From Chara braunii (taxonomy: Eukaryota; Streptophyta; Charophyceae; Charales; Characeae), in the NCBI GenBank assembly GCA_003427395.1, contig BFEA01000491.1:773350-835545 (forward strand): a DNA stretch of 62,196 bases, in the 5' to 3' direction. The translations under genes were made by a program, and so were the position numbers. This document shows, piece by piece, positions 12,041-23,499 of the stretch. How positions within the stretch are numbered: the first letter of the stretch is position 1; each line of letters opens with the position of its first letter. The notes beneath the pieces were generated by a model, which saw only the letters and a list, made by a program, of their open reading frames with translations, did no database searches and had not been told where the DNA came from.

Positions 12041-12250
12041 AAGCAAGTGTTGGGATGAGATTGAAAGTTCCTCAGAGCTAGCATCTATCTCAAGGAATTC
12101 AAATGAAAAGATATTATATTTGAAAAGATTGATATGTGCAAGAATTAGACAAAGGGAGGAGGATGAAGGAGGTAGGAATCATCACAAACTGATGATAGTT
12201 TTTTACTCTTCATTGTCTCACACTCATCCATCTTAGACCCTTCTTTAGCA
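12041..12250. other. no recognisable feature
   Basis: A short open frame with ordinary composition and no recognisable domain. It no longer aligns with the other long LTRs, so copy D ends or is interrupted near here. Confidence 0.35.
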
Positions 12251-12254
12251 TGTA

Positions 12255-12309
12255 ACAATAATAATAATAAGAAGAAGAAGAACAACAACAACAACAGCAA
12301 CAACAACAA

Positions 12310-12386
<77 letters not shown>

Positions 12387-12491
12387 AATAAAAATAATAG
12401 GAATAATATTAATAATAATAAATAATAATATATTAAATAATAATAATAACAAACAATGGTAATATAATAATAATAATAATAATAATAATAA
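12255..12491. repeat. compound microsatellite with 75-A tract
   Basis: AAT, AAG and AAC trinucleotide runs lead into 75 consecutive A (12311-12385), followed by AAT/AATA repeats to 12491. The length of the A tract may not be exact in the assembly. Confidence 0.85.
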
Positions 12492-13181
12492 CTGGGTTGC
12501 ACGGCGTACGTGTACACGGGTTGCACGTACACGCGTACACGTATTCCTCTACGCTACATGTACGTCCGTACATGTACGTGGGAATACGTAAAAAAAAAAA
12601 AAAAAACAATCATCAAAAAATTCTGAAAACGAAGTACGTTGTGCAGAATGATATTTCAAACAACTTTTGCATGAGACTAATTGCCCAATTCTGTATGAAA
12701 GTCGAGTGAAAAATCAAAGACACAAAAAACAATTAAATTGAAATAAAAACTTAAAAAAATGGGAAAAAAACAGAAAAAATAAAAACAAACTTTTGTAACA
12801 AATACATGTTATGCAGAAATATGATACAAACAACTTTTACCCAGGGGTCAACCCCGAATTCCCAATCAAACTCTTGTAAGAAATTAAAAACTAAAAAAAA
12901 GTAATATTATCATAATAATTAAAAAAATATTTTAAAATATTTTATTATTATTATCATTATTTTAAAGTTTTTTTTAACGTTTTTTATTTTTAAATCAGGA
13001 TTGGTTGGGAATTCGGGTATGACTCCCGGGAAAATGTTGTTTGTATCATTCTATACAACATACTTTTTTTTCATAATTTTTGGATTTTTTTTCTTTTTTT
13101 CTTTTTACGTACGCGTACGCGTGAGTTTGGGTTCGTACGTGTACGTTGGAAGACGTATGCGTACGCGTATGGCGTGCGACC
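12492..13181. mobile_element. MITE-like foldback element
   Basis: GC-rich inverted ends, CTGGGTTGCACGGCGTACG on the left and CGTACGCGTATGGCGTGCGACC on the right, enclose AT-rich sequence. AATAATAA flanks both ends, but the site is an AAT microsatellite so this is weak proof of duplication. The interior holds three copies of one core (near 12640, 12805 and, inverted, 13045) with the phrases TGCAGAA, ATGATAC and AACAACTTTT. The same core occurs in the elements near 20860, 23885 and 56530. No transposase is present. Confidence 0.65.
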
Positions 13182-13239
13182 AATAATAATAATAATAATT
13201 ATACCCGAGCAATGTCATACGAGATCATAGAATAGAGGT

Positions 13240-13440
13240 TGCATACTATAAATGAGTCAACGACATCCCCCCCTTTCTTCTCGCCACCCAACTTTTCTCC
13301 TCATTATCTCTTTTTTTTTTTCCCCTTCTCCTTTCCCTTTGCTCCCCTTCACCTTTTTTTTCGTGTTCTCCTTCCTTTTTTTCCTTCCTTATTCTCAATT
13401 TATCATTATCACTTTTTTCCACTTCCTGTCTTCCCTTCGT
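13240..13440. repeat. pyrimidine-rich low-complexity tract
   Basis: C/T runs dominate. Apparent frames (PFSFPF.. or the reverse KEKKEG..) are products of composition, not genes. Confidence 0.7.
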
Positions 13441-14520
13441 AATATCCAAGTGAACCGCCCCGCTCTAGCGCCTGTCAAAAATCGAATTTGATAAAAACGT
13501 ATAATAGCAACTATGGTCATCAACCGTTAGCGAAAAGCAATAGTTTCCCTACAATAATAAACTGCAGTAGTCTGCATCAAAAATTTATTTATGCCCCTTT
13601 ATGTTGGCGAAATGTAATCTCAGTTACTTTTAACTAAGAATAATAATTGCATGAAATAATTTATAGTGTCAACCCAAAATCAAGAGTGATATTATACAAT
13701 GACTTAACTAATCGGTAAGGAATGAACTAGGCACAAGGCAACTGAAGTATAGCACAACAACTATAGCGACCACGACCATCAACCACTGCAACAAACAATA
13801 ACCATCTTTATATTAATGGTAGTAACAGTCAACTTTGTAGTTGTTATAATCTATGACTGACTAGTCCGTTTTCTTCAAGCAGAATCATATCACATATTAA
13901 GAAAATAATAATAATAGTGTATTGAGCCTCATTGTTCGTCACCTTGAGCATTAATATCTTCCATTGAGAGATCACACGAAATTCACACTAGATACCAGAA
14001 ATGTAAAGTCAGAATAATGCAACTCAGAAATCCCAACTGAGTATCATATCCAACAACGTTATAATTTCAGTCACCAAGCGCTTAATAACGCAGAGTTCGG
14101 CAACTCATATTCAACATCCTCATCCAAGGTAGGTAACTCTCTTCTCTCTCTCACACACTTTCTCTCTACTTGAAGATCTTAACGTTGAATACATCCACTA
14201 CTACCGAGCTTTGTCCCTACTATGACTTGTGTGGCTATGGCTACCTTACTCTCACGGCGTAGTGCTGTCCAGCCAGGGCTCTCACTCATGTCACTGACAA
14301 ATCAAGCGCTTCAACAACACTTCCATAACTCTCACGAATGAGCAATATGTCTATATGGTCAGCGAGTTTTTATATTGACTTGGACTAAGTTTGAACTCGT
14401 TCCAGTCTTTGCTTCCTTTATCTCGACTTGGACCCAGTACCACATGCCCACAGCTTGTTTGTTTCATAATTTGAGGCCTAGTATTTCCCGAGTTTTCATA
14501 AGGGTGTTGTTGATTGGGTC
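13441..14520. other. no recognisable feature
   Basis: AT-rich with only short frames. It is probably decayed repeat DNA. A short CTCTCTC run occurs near 14140. Confidence 0.35.
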
Positions 14521-14523
14521 TGT

Positions 14524-14702
14524 GAGTCATGACTTTTCGTCTATGGGGCATGACTTTTAACTATGGGATGTGGCTCTTGTCTGTAGGACACGGCTTGGGT
14601 CTGCGAGACGTGACCCGTACTTATGGGATAAGACCTTTCACCGTGAGACGTGACTTTTGCTGGTGGGATGTGACTTCTTCTTCTGGCGTGTGACTGTTGA
14701 CA
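14524..14702 (+). repeat. 20-bp tandem minisatellite
   Basis: About nine degenerate units with a period of exactly 20 bp after the first, close to GAYRTGACTTTTGTCTRTGG. Examples are GATGTGGCTCTTGTCTGTAG, GACGTGACCCGTACTTATGG and GACGTGACTTTTGCTGGTGG. A frame runs open through part of it because 20 is not a multiple of three, but no protein is recognisable. Confidence 0.85.
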
Positions 14703-15242
14703 TATACCTATTGGACTTTACCCCTGTGTTACCCGACATAACCTTCTGAAACTGGTCGACTTGGCTTCTTTTGGCCTTAGACCTTGACTGTGAGATTTGA
14801 ATTTGGGGTCTGCATTGTGGAATGCCTTTCAATAGTCAACATTGATAATAATAACAACAAAAATAAGTAAAAACATGAAGAAATTTATCTTGTATTTTCA
14901 AGTCTTCCCGAAATTTATTTTTCTGGGTGCAGTGCCGCATGGTAACCACAGTCAAGCAAAAGACCATCAAAGGCAGATGCAGAGCGTACCTAGTACCTTG
15001 AGTACAAGGCCCCCAGCTTCTGCCTATAATTCAGACTCATTGTGATCGTGAAGTATGCAGGTTTTCCTCCAATCACTACTACATGTTCTGTGCGCATTAG
15101 TACTCCTTTACCGTTCATCTTGCCATACCTTTAATGTCCATTCCCTCACTCGATCCTATCCCCTTCTTTATTGTTGTTGTTTTAGCAATGATAATGCTAT
15201 AAATAAAAATGAAGAAAATTGTCGAATCTATATAATATTGGT

Positions 15243-15440
15243 AGCAACCGAGCACGCAGTCTAGCTTAGTTGGTTAGTCACACATTCGACATTCAGGAGA
15301 TAGCAACTTCTATCCTTTTTTTTCCTTACCGCCCTCAACACTATTGGTGTCGACCAACTCAAATAGAGTCTACTACCGTCACGGTTTTGTGTGCATGGGG
15401 GTGCATGAGAGAGTCGATTACAAATACACATGTCATTAAA
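15243..15440 (+). mobile_element. tRNA-derived SINE-like sequence
   Basis: CTAGCTTAGTTGGTTAGTC is a good pol III A-box and D-arm match. About 30 bp later AGGAGATAGCAACTTCTATCC resembles a decayed T-arm and B box, followed by an 8-T run. A non-tRNA body follows. There is no clear poly(A) end or target duplication. A solitary tRNA pseudogene is the alternative. Confidence 0.45.
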
Positions 15441-15689
15441 TGAGGGAAGAGGGAGAAGATGGAAGGCATAACTACTCACAAAATGTCCAAACTTTCAGTT
15501 AGCTACCCCCTCCCCTTATAGTTTTCAGTGCCTCACAGAAAAATTCAAACTTTCAACTACAAAATTGATAACATGGAAGCTGATCAGCACAAACGGAGTA
15601 CTCGAGCTCATAAAGAACAGCGATTACAAACAATAGTATGTAATGTATGATCATAACCATGAATCGTTTACATCCTGAATCAAAATGTG

Positions 15690-17165
15690 AAATACATACG
15701 GACAAGTTCATGCCTGATTTACATTGAATTGAAGAAGTTAAATCATTCGCCTGATCCTACTCTCCCTCATTCTTTGACTCTTCTTCCATTACCGTCACTC
15801 CTGCATTGTTTCCCGTACTTCTTTCTCCTCCCTCTCTACTCATTCCTTTCCTTTACATTCTTGTTTTTCCTTCTCTCTCTCCCAATTCGTCATGAATGTA
15901 TATTGGTTACTTTCTCAGCCTCATACAATAAAAATGCATTTTCTTTTCTTTTCTTTTTCACAATCAGACCCCGTTTGATGTTTGTTGTGCTGGTTTGCGC
16001 GTTGTTTGCCCTGCGTGCTAGTAGCTCGTATTTACAGTCGTCGTCTCAACTTTGCTTGTCTGCATGGTCATGATTAGGTTCATTTTCAAGTTCTCGCTAC
16101 GTGCTCGCAACCATCTGATCTGATTGACGATCGCATAACCACACTAGTTTGAGTGTTCGCTCTAACTATAGAAATCGCGCATTCGGCTAGCATTCGCATT
16201 GCTGCTCGTGCCCATTTTTACTTTCATGACTACTTTCACATCTTTTTTTAAGGCTTACGATCAAACTTTTCCTTCTTCTATTGGTATGTATTTCATCTGT
16301 ACCTTCGGCCCGATTCATAGTATATAAGAGGGATAATAATAGTAGTTAAGAGCGACGTGAACACGTTCCCGCGAACATGGAGGGACGCGAACACGTTCGT
16401 CGTGCTACACAGGTATATAATAAGAAAAGGGGGTGATCGAGGAAAATTGAAGGATACAAAGGAAATAACCTTAACGAGTATAACATAACGTGGAGATTAC
16501 GATCTGATAGCAAAGTGTTTCCTAGTAGCTCAAGTGCAAGGTTTCAAACTCTTGCCCGGAATGTCATCTGCAAAGTGGTCATGGTGTAGGTGAGCCTCTC
16601 ATTTTCACTGTCCACCCTTCCTCATCGTGATTTCACCTCCTCTCTCGCTTCCTTCTCCTTTGTCGCCTCTTTATCTATTTCCCATTTGTTCCCTCCACTT
16701 GAACGGACCACTCTTACGACCACATACAACGAAAATAATTATTGTTCCCCTCATGTTCTCACTTTTGTTTTTTCCCTTCGTATCTTGACTCGCATCTTCT
16801 CCTCCTTTCTTGTGACCCTGCTCCCCTCACTCCTTTCTCCTTCTCCCTTTAAGATCTCATTCGTGTTTTCCTCTTCGCGCGCTAGCGTTTGTTCCTGCTT
16901 GTTTCTCATCGCTGACGCTTGCTCGTTTGTGTCCACTCTAACGCTCACGCTATCCTCCTCATGCGTTAGTGTTCGTCCTCGCTAGCTCCCAATCGCTTAT
17001 GCGTGCTCGTCTGCGTGCCCAAGCTGGCCCATTCCTGCTCACGGTCGTAATCCACACTCGCGCTTGCTCGCATGGTAGCGACCACTATTTGTCTCACTAT
17101 ACCACTCTTGTTTCACATGCACATGCACTCGTTCTTCCTCGTTTGCTCAACCGATAACTTTTCAG
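15690..17165. repeat. long pyrimidine-rich region with GC-containing repeats
   Basis: T/C-rich on the + strand. At 16870-17070 short units resembling CGCTNACGCTTGCTCGTNTG recur (GCGCTAGCGTTTGTTC, GCTGACGCTTGCTCG, TCGCGCTTGCTCG). Frames of 128 and 131 codons here are Ser/Phe/Leu-rich, lack any recognisable domain and are most likely compositional. Confidence 0.5.
16350..16415. mobile_element. terminal fragment of the 23.7-kb MITE type
   Basis: ACATGGAGGGACGCGAACACGTTCGTCGTGCTAC parallels the right end of the element at 23713-24069, where GTGGAGGCGCGCGAAC leads into GTTCGACGTGCTAC. Only a terminus is present, with no AT-rich interior, so it is a relic or solo end. Confidence 0.5.
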
Positions 17166-17779
17166 GTTTTCTTCACATCTCTCTTGGCCCAGCTACACTG
17201 CTCCTCCATGATTCTCATAGATCAATCGATCATGATCGCAGATCTTGATGGACTTTATTATCAGATTGACAATTTGAATCTGGCTTTGAAACGGGTTAGA
17301 TTGCGGCTTCCTGGAGATTGCCAAAAAGAAGAATTTTATCCCAAAATTAAGGAGGATTTCCTAGTATAAAGTCTATTGATAAATTCAGACACATAGTAGT
17401 CCAGATTCAACTATTGAAATATTTCGCTACACTTTATTTATTTATTTATTATACTTATTTGTTGTTTTTTTTTACCTACCTGAAAAAACAGTTAGTTTCC
17501 ATATAGCAAGGCGCCCCGTTTTAAACGTACGTCAGACTGAGTGCATCTTTCAATGATTTAACAAAATATTCATTCGTTTCTTCGCATTCTAGATTGATTG
17601 AGAAATGAATGCCCTCCTTATTGGTTGTTGTCATGACTCGCGGTAGGTGGGTATGTCGTTTTCTTTTCTACCTACCGATGAACCTCTCATACTTCTAAGG
17701 CAATATTCAAAGCGGAAGGTAGGAGGCCCCATAAAATCTGAAAATAAAAAGATATAAAATAATAGTAATTATCTAATCG

Positions 17780-17965
17780 GACTAACTCTAACGAGCCTCG
17801 AGTGGCCGGCTATCAAGCGCATGTTACGGGAGGAGTCCATATTCTTGATTTCAACTACTTCTTCCTTCAAGTTCGGGGGTTCGAGCCTCGCTAGACGGAG
17901 AGCGGGGTGAAATAGTGGTCAGGTGGACGGCGGCTCCTCATAAAAAAAAACTAGCCCTAAGGTAG
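17780..17965 (+). mobile_element. SINE-like, tRNA-related sequence
   Basis: CGAGTGGCCGGCTATCAAGCG resembles the D-arm and A-box part of a class II tRNA. GGGGGTTCGAGCCTCGCTAG about 85 bp later is a strong B-box match. A short A run follows at 17942. That spacing is normal for a Leu- or Ser-derived SINE head. No target duplication was found. Confidence 0.4.
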
Positions 17966-18239
17966 GATGGACTCAACCCCCGTACCCACATTTTGTTCAT
18001 CCGCACTTGAACTTACTTGGCTAGCTCCCTCTTCACCCGAAGAGGAGTAGACCAGCTATAGGTAGAGGTTTGGGCGCAGTCCAGCTAGTTGGCTTGTGGT
18101 TGATTTTCTTGTTTTTATAGTATGCTAGATTGATCATTGAGGGAACCAATCTCGAAAAATGAAATTTGGACAACTCCGATTCAAATAGAGGAAGATTGGA
18201 CTCCAGGGATGAATGGTCTATCCAAAGAATTTTTGGAGG

Positions 18240-18543
18240 CTATATGGTGATCCCTTTCTTATGGTCTTATGAATTACTATAAAAGGATTTAAGAATTTGG
18301 TCAAATGGAGGAAATTGCGGGTCAAGGTATCCTCATACTGTTATATATGAAAGGTGATACAACAAATATTATGACTTACAAACTTGTGTGGGTTAAGGTA
18401 TTACAAAATTTGAGCCAAGGCACTAGCAAACCACTTTATTCCGGTACTATCAAATATTATGCACCCAATCACAGACAGGTTTTATTAATGGTAGGAATAT
18501 CCAAGACAACATATTGCTAATCAATTAAATGGTCAAACCGTCG

Positions 18544-18602
<59 letters not shown>

Positions 18603-20440
18603 GCAGCCTTGTTTTTTTCATAGACTTTGAGAAAGTTTATGATCATTTGGACTTGACATTCATAGATGTCTGGCTGAAAGAGTTGAATTTTTTACCTAAT
18701 ATCAGGAGGTGAGTACATATTATTCATTCTAATGCTACCACTAAAGTTCAGGTCAACGATTAACTCTTCTCCAAAATCCGTCTTCAGAGGTCGGTAAGAC
18801 AGACTGATTTTTTAACTCACTTTCTATTTTTAATTATCATGGGAGTTTTATGAGTTAATCTTTGTGGTAATCATTATGTAAAATGGCTACAGTTTATTGT
18901 TATTCCACAGAAAACGATTATCATTTATTCAATGTTTGGAGAGGATCTCACTATCATGATGGAAGCATCCTCATGAAATATGGAGAAAATTAAAGTATTA
19001 ATGAAATTTTTTCGTTGTTATCAGATATGGTGATGACTTTTGGGAACAAAACGCAGGGTTGGTGAATTCATTCCATCGCGTATAAACTTCTGGAGAATCA
19101 CACTATGAATTGGTTGTCATTTGAGGTCTCAATAAGAGTATTGGGGGTAGTACTCACGACACAAGGGAAACCCAATACTAATGATGCATAGATCTTCTCT
19201 CAGGCACTGGAAAAAATAATACAGCGGAAGAATCAACATACGTTATTGTTTGGTAGGGACAATCTCATAAACAATTTTTTGTTGGCTTTCATTTGGTATA
19301 AATTTGTGATATGGTAAGCAATATTTTTCCAAAGGATCTTAAGAGGCAACTAATTGTTTTTTAATGGCGCGGGGATCATGAGGTCCAGCAAGTGATTCCT
19401 ATGGTGGCTTGGCTTACCCTTATTCATCCCAAACCCAAGAAGGGGATTGGGGATGTTAGATCTGTTGATTTAGTGTCAAGCTTTAAATGATTCAATGGCT
19501 AAAAAAAAAGTATTTTGACGACAAAGTTTCCTTGGCAATCTTTGACTCTATAACAAATCCAATGTTTGGCCCCTTCCTCTATAAAAGATACTCATCCCCT
19601 CATATGGGTAGAGGGTCATTTTGTTTTGGCATCCCTAGACCAAATTTAAAGACCCGTGAGGGGAAAGAAGTAGGGGAAACAAAAAGAGACTTAGTTTTGG
19701 ATAGTTTTTGAACTGTATAGTTAAAAATATGGTGTAAGTTTTCTCGTCCAAATACATCTCTATCATCCAAATATAAAGGAAATCCTCAGACAACCTATAT
19801 TTGGTAACAAGTGTGCCTAAGACCATAACAGGCGGGTGTTTATAAGTTTTGAGTCACCTTGGTTCACCCAGGTTAAGTCTCACATCCTCATGATAAAAAA
19901 ACTTTTGGACTCAAGAAATAAAAAATGAAAAACAGTAGAGCAACTTAGGAAAGAGATTAAATACGCTAGGAATCTTTTGAATAATATGGACCAAATTATT
20001 TGTTTTATTCCCTTGGTCATGGAGGCTATATTGAAAAAGGGTCCAGTCGTGCTTGAGGGTGAATGAATCGATGCCTTTCAACCATGTAATAAACAAGTGG
20101 TTTGCCAAATAATTAATATTGCACTCAGATGGCGCCCATGTGACTCTCTGCAAACTTCAGAGGCATCATTCTATCTCACACGGAGATCATGACTTGGTTT
20201 CCTCCATTCCTAGTAATATGCTTTATAGAATCAGAGTGTTATACTTGTAATCTTCAAACAGATGGGGGATGTTTTCTCCTCAACTACCTATTTCTTATCT
20301 ACCATTTGATCCTGCAGAATGACTTTGAAGGGTTAGTACGAGATGTAAACCACAAAAGTTGCAGTCGTTGTCAGTCAAAGTTTTGCACTATCTGTCACGC
20401 CCAAGGGTCTGACTATAATGCAGAAGCGACGGGTGAGACA
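18240..20440 (+). pseudogene. degenerate L1-type LINE ORF2 (reverse transcriptase)
   Basis: Broken but colinear ORF2 motifs of plant L1-like elements. An N-terminal RT block with GILILLYMKGDTTNI lies near 18330, and KYYAPNHRQVLLMVGISK near 18455. FFIDFEKVYDHLDLTFIDVW (18612-18680) holds the DFEKAYDR-type motif. RLQRSVRQ lies near 18785, and a degraded catalytic block FGEDLTIM (FADD type) near 18940. Post-RT blocks with FGRDNLINNFLLAFIW (19250) and LGLPLFIPNPRRGLGMLDLL (19410) follow. Many in-frame stops show it is dead. A 56-A run (18546-18601) lies just before the DFEK motif. Confidence 0.75.
18546..18601 (+). repeat. 56-bp poly(A) run inside the LINE RT
   Basis: Pure A. LINE reverse transcriptase similarity continues on both sides, where intact relatives carry only a short basic stretch. 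It is therefore either an expansion of lysine codons or a small poly(A) insertion, not the element's 3' tail. Confidence 0.75.
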
Positions 20441-20579
20441 TCTTAGTATATACATGAACCTGCTTAGGAATGTTAAGTGGTGTTAAGGATTTAAGGAAAA
20501 ACAGACAAAGTTCGCATCTTTGTAATCACAGATATGTCACTGTTGTCTGACATTAAATAATTGGTTAAACCGTCGGAAC

Positions 20580-20986
20580 TTGGGTCATATATGGGTCGTG
20601 GCTTTGTCTGTTAACACGCCACAGCTGTCAGGGGTCGACCAAGTCCAACGCCCGGTAGCTGCAAAAATAATCAGTAAGGTTAAGTATTTAAAAAAAAAAA
20701 AAAAAAAACTAAAAGCAAAAAACGTTAAAAAAATAATGGACGCTCATAATAACAAAAGAAACTAGGCTACCAAAGTAACTCAGGACCACTTGCACGACTA
20801 GGCAAAAAAAAATAAAAATTAATAACGAATGTCAATGTAACCCTGAGGCTAAAGTTGTTCAGTTTATTTTTCTGCATAATATAGTTTTTTTTTAGATTTT
20901 TTGGATTTTTTTTTTTTTGGGGACCTTCCATGGTCCTTACATGACCAGACCGTCCGGGAAAATAGGGTGACCGGGCGGTAGCCCAG
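20580..20986. mobile_element. MITE-like element, member of the shared-core family
   Basis: The right half (20834-20986) parallels the element at 56386-56650 almost block by block: GTTGTTCAGTTTATT, CTGCATAATATAG, a T-rich stretch, GGACCTTCC, TGGTCCTT, GACCGGGCGG and a terminal GGTAGCCCAG. The left end is not clearly defined, and no convincing 8-bp duplication was found. It lies within the LINE that spans this region. Confidence 0.5.
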
Positions 20987-21018
20987 AAAAACAGAAAGAA
21001 AAATCTAACGAAAGTGCA

Positions 21019-21066
21019 GATAGATAGATAGATCGATAGATCGATAGATAGATAGATCGATAGATC

Positions 21067-21108
<42 letters not shown>

Positions 21109-21140
21109 GGTATATACATATATAGAGAGAGAGAGAGAGG
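21019..21140 (+). repeat. GATA/GATC and GA microsatellites
   Basis: About 90 bp of GATA repeats with interspersed GATC, then a short GA run (21124-21140). The reverse-strand frame reading SIYLSIYLS is a product of this repeat. Confidence 0.95.
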
Positions 21141-21255
21141 GAATGAAGAGGTGCAAAATGAAAATGATTTTTTTTGTGAATGCGAACAGATTCATTCTCG
21201 TTTGTGCGCTAAAAGAAACGGGTCACAAAGAGAGAGAGAACGCATGGTCATGACG

Positions 21256-21386
21256 AAAAAAAAAAAAAAAAAAAAAAAAAACCGCGGCCATGACGACGAG
21301 TTTGCTGCGCAGTGACACAACAAATGCGCCATCTCTCTCTCTCTCCCTCTCTTTTTTTCTTTTTTTTTTTTTTTTTTTTTTTTTTT
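21256..21386. repeat. low-complexity A, CT and T tracts
   Basis: A long A run from about 21256, a CT repeat near 21333-21355 and a long T run to about 21386 lie just before the adapter junction at 21439. Such tracts are prone to misassembly. Confidence 0.85.
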
Positions 21387-21438
21387 GTATTTTTGTAACA
21401 TCTTCATACGTACTTGCCTCGGGCAGCGGCCTTGGTAC

Positions 21439-21476
21439 CTGTCTCTTATACACATCTAGATGTGTATAAGAGACAG
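21439..21476. other. Tn5 mosaic-end dimer (library adapter artefact)
   Basis: CTGTCTCTTATACACATCT (21439-21457) is followed directly by its reverse complement AGATGTGTATAAGAGACAG (21458-21476). This perfect 38-bp palindrome is the Nextera mate-pair circularisation junction. It is not native plant sequence. The sequence on the two sides may not be adjacent in the genome. Confidence 0.97.
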
Positions 21477-21699
21477 CCTTTGACGCATTGAGATGGTGAA
21501 CAAACTTTGGCGGTTTTGTTTTTTTCTATAAACAAGTATTTAGATTTTTTTTTTTTTTTAAATGTTGTTAATTTTTTTTTTATTTTTTTTTTCATAATTG
21601 TAAAAATAAATATTGTAGTACTACCGGTAGCACCAGCCTCGACAAGAGTAGGCCTACTATTAGTCACAGGCTCAGAATCAATAGTTGGGCCAAGTACTA

Positions 21700-22300
21700 G
21701 TGGTTTAATACACCACTCTTCTTTAGAACAGTGTGGTTTGGCTCCACCATGGGGTCAGGTCTGTATTACATCATTCCCGAGAAGAAAAATAAGGGAAACC
21801 ATAAAGCATATTTTTTTGCAGTGCTCTAATTCAAGCTTATTGTGGAGAAGATGAGATTGTGTGTGGAGGAAATTGACAGGCTTGGACTGACCCTGGGATC
21901 GGCGTGCAATTTGTTTAGGCCACTGGTACCGTGTGATGCTCTCGTTGTTTTAATTCCCCCCAAAATATATTTAGGATTTGAAGAAAAACGTTAAAGTGGG
22001 CATTGTGGTATCAGAGATGTATATTATCATGGAAACAGGTAAAAATAGATAGAAAAAGAGTATCAGAGCTGGTTGAACAGTTTATTCAAACGGAGGTTTG
22101 GACCCATTGGACAAAAATAAAAAAATCAAATGAAAAAAGTTTCACAAAATTTAAAGCAGAAAAAAAAAAAAAAGAATGGCTAGGGGATGGAGTCTCATTT
22201 CAAAGAGACTATGATACTACCTTCCAAAACTGGTTTGATGTTCACCCAGAAGCTTCATTCGAGCCTCTTTAAATGTTTCTGAATCTTTTTCCCCTACCCG
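21700..22300 (+). pseudogene. LINE ORF2 C-terminal fragment (zf-RVT)
   Basis: Around 21740-21854 the + frame reads CITSFPRRKIRETIKHIFLQ followed by CSNSSLLWRR, the typical ETIxHxFxxCxxxxxxW signature of the zf-RVT domain. A basic tail (KKIKKSN.., KFKAEKKKKEW) extends to about 22270. It is probably the 3' part of the LINE whose RT is at 18240-20440, now split by a MITE, microsatellites and the adapter artefact. Confidence 0.65.
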
Positions 22301-23499
22301 AGCTTGCGTTGGTGGACTTACAGTAGTTTGGCATAGGGGGAGGCTGAATAGGATACTAAAGGTGAAACAGGTAGGTTTTGACGAGAGTATCAGGCGAACC
22401 ATATGGGTCTGAAGAGGCAGTGTTTTTATGATACACTTAACTACGGTTTTGTTTTCATTATGTTATCCGAAGGGAGGTTGTAGAGCGCATCGGTCCCCCT
22501 AGGAAGACCATCCCGGTTACGTCACACACGATTTTGCAGGATTTTTTTCGTGAAGTGGTGCCCCTCCGGCCGAGCGAGCCAGTCGTATCTCTCGCGAACC
22601 TCTACGACAGGATAAAGGTCAAGCGAGGCATAACTTACCTCTATCCAATCGTTGTCCAACTTTCCATAAAAGGCACTCAGTTCCTTAAAATGACCATTAA
22701 AAGAAATTTGGATGAAAATGTCACAAAACACAATAAAGCACTGAGGCCAAGGCCTTAGGTCGAGTTGCAAAAATGAGTATGAGTTGAGTCATAATTCAAC
22801 ATGTTCTCAAAAGATAACATAAAATTATTATTGTAGGAACAAGCTTAAACTGATCAATCTTGAATCGAGCTGAACGAAGGGAACATGTAACACAACACAT
22901 GTCAGTGTTCAAATTCTATATGAGTGTATGAAGAATAAACTTCATATGACATCTCACCCCAACTCCTCACTAATATAAGTTTAAATCTATCTCTAATTTA
23001 TATCAGCAATTCAAGGAAAAATTCGATAACATATTTTCTTGTACAGGGTGGAATGTCAAAGTTTTCTTAACTCAAAAAGAAACTAACTCCTTGAAACTAA
23101 AAAACTTTTGGCAACATTTTTCTTAGAAAAAATATTTTTACAGAATATATATTAAGATAAATATAAAATATGAAATAAAACTTTGTCTTTAAAGAATCAA
23201 ATTTTATCTAATCTCTCAGAATTAGTAAATACTTTTACAACACTTCCCTCAGAAAGAGTGGGCTATTTGGATTTATACTAAACCAGAGATAAGATTAAGA
23301 TAAAAGTTGAATTTTGCAAAGACAATATCAGACCACATTGTTGGGTTGGAAAAATTTCGGCAACACTTCCCCTAGCAAAAGTGTCATTCTAAATTTATAA
23401 AAAGTCGGATATAAAATTTGAACAACTTAACTTTGAAAATACAAAAATTCAACGAGTTCCTATGACTCCAACACACGACAAGCATACACTAGCAATTTG

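Noticed and set aside
15243-15320. Functional tRNA gene
   Set aside because: The A box is good but the T-arm and anticodon arm do not pair, and no acceptor stem can be drawn.
20497-20994. 8-bp AAAAACAG duplication for the 20.6-kb MITE
   Set aside because: A-rich word likely to recur by chance, and the left copy is not next to a matching terminal repeat.
20767-21195. 142-codon minus frame with SIYLSIYLS repeats
   Set aside because: It is the translation of the GATA microsatellite.
21192-21667. Peptides MCIRDR and CLLYTSRCV at frame ends
   Set aside because: These are translations of the Tn5 adapter dimer, not biology.
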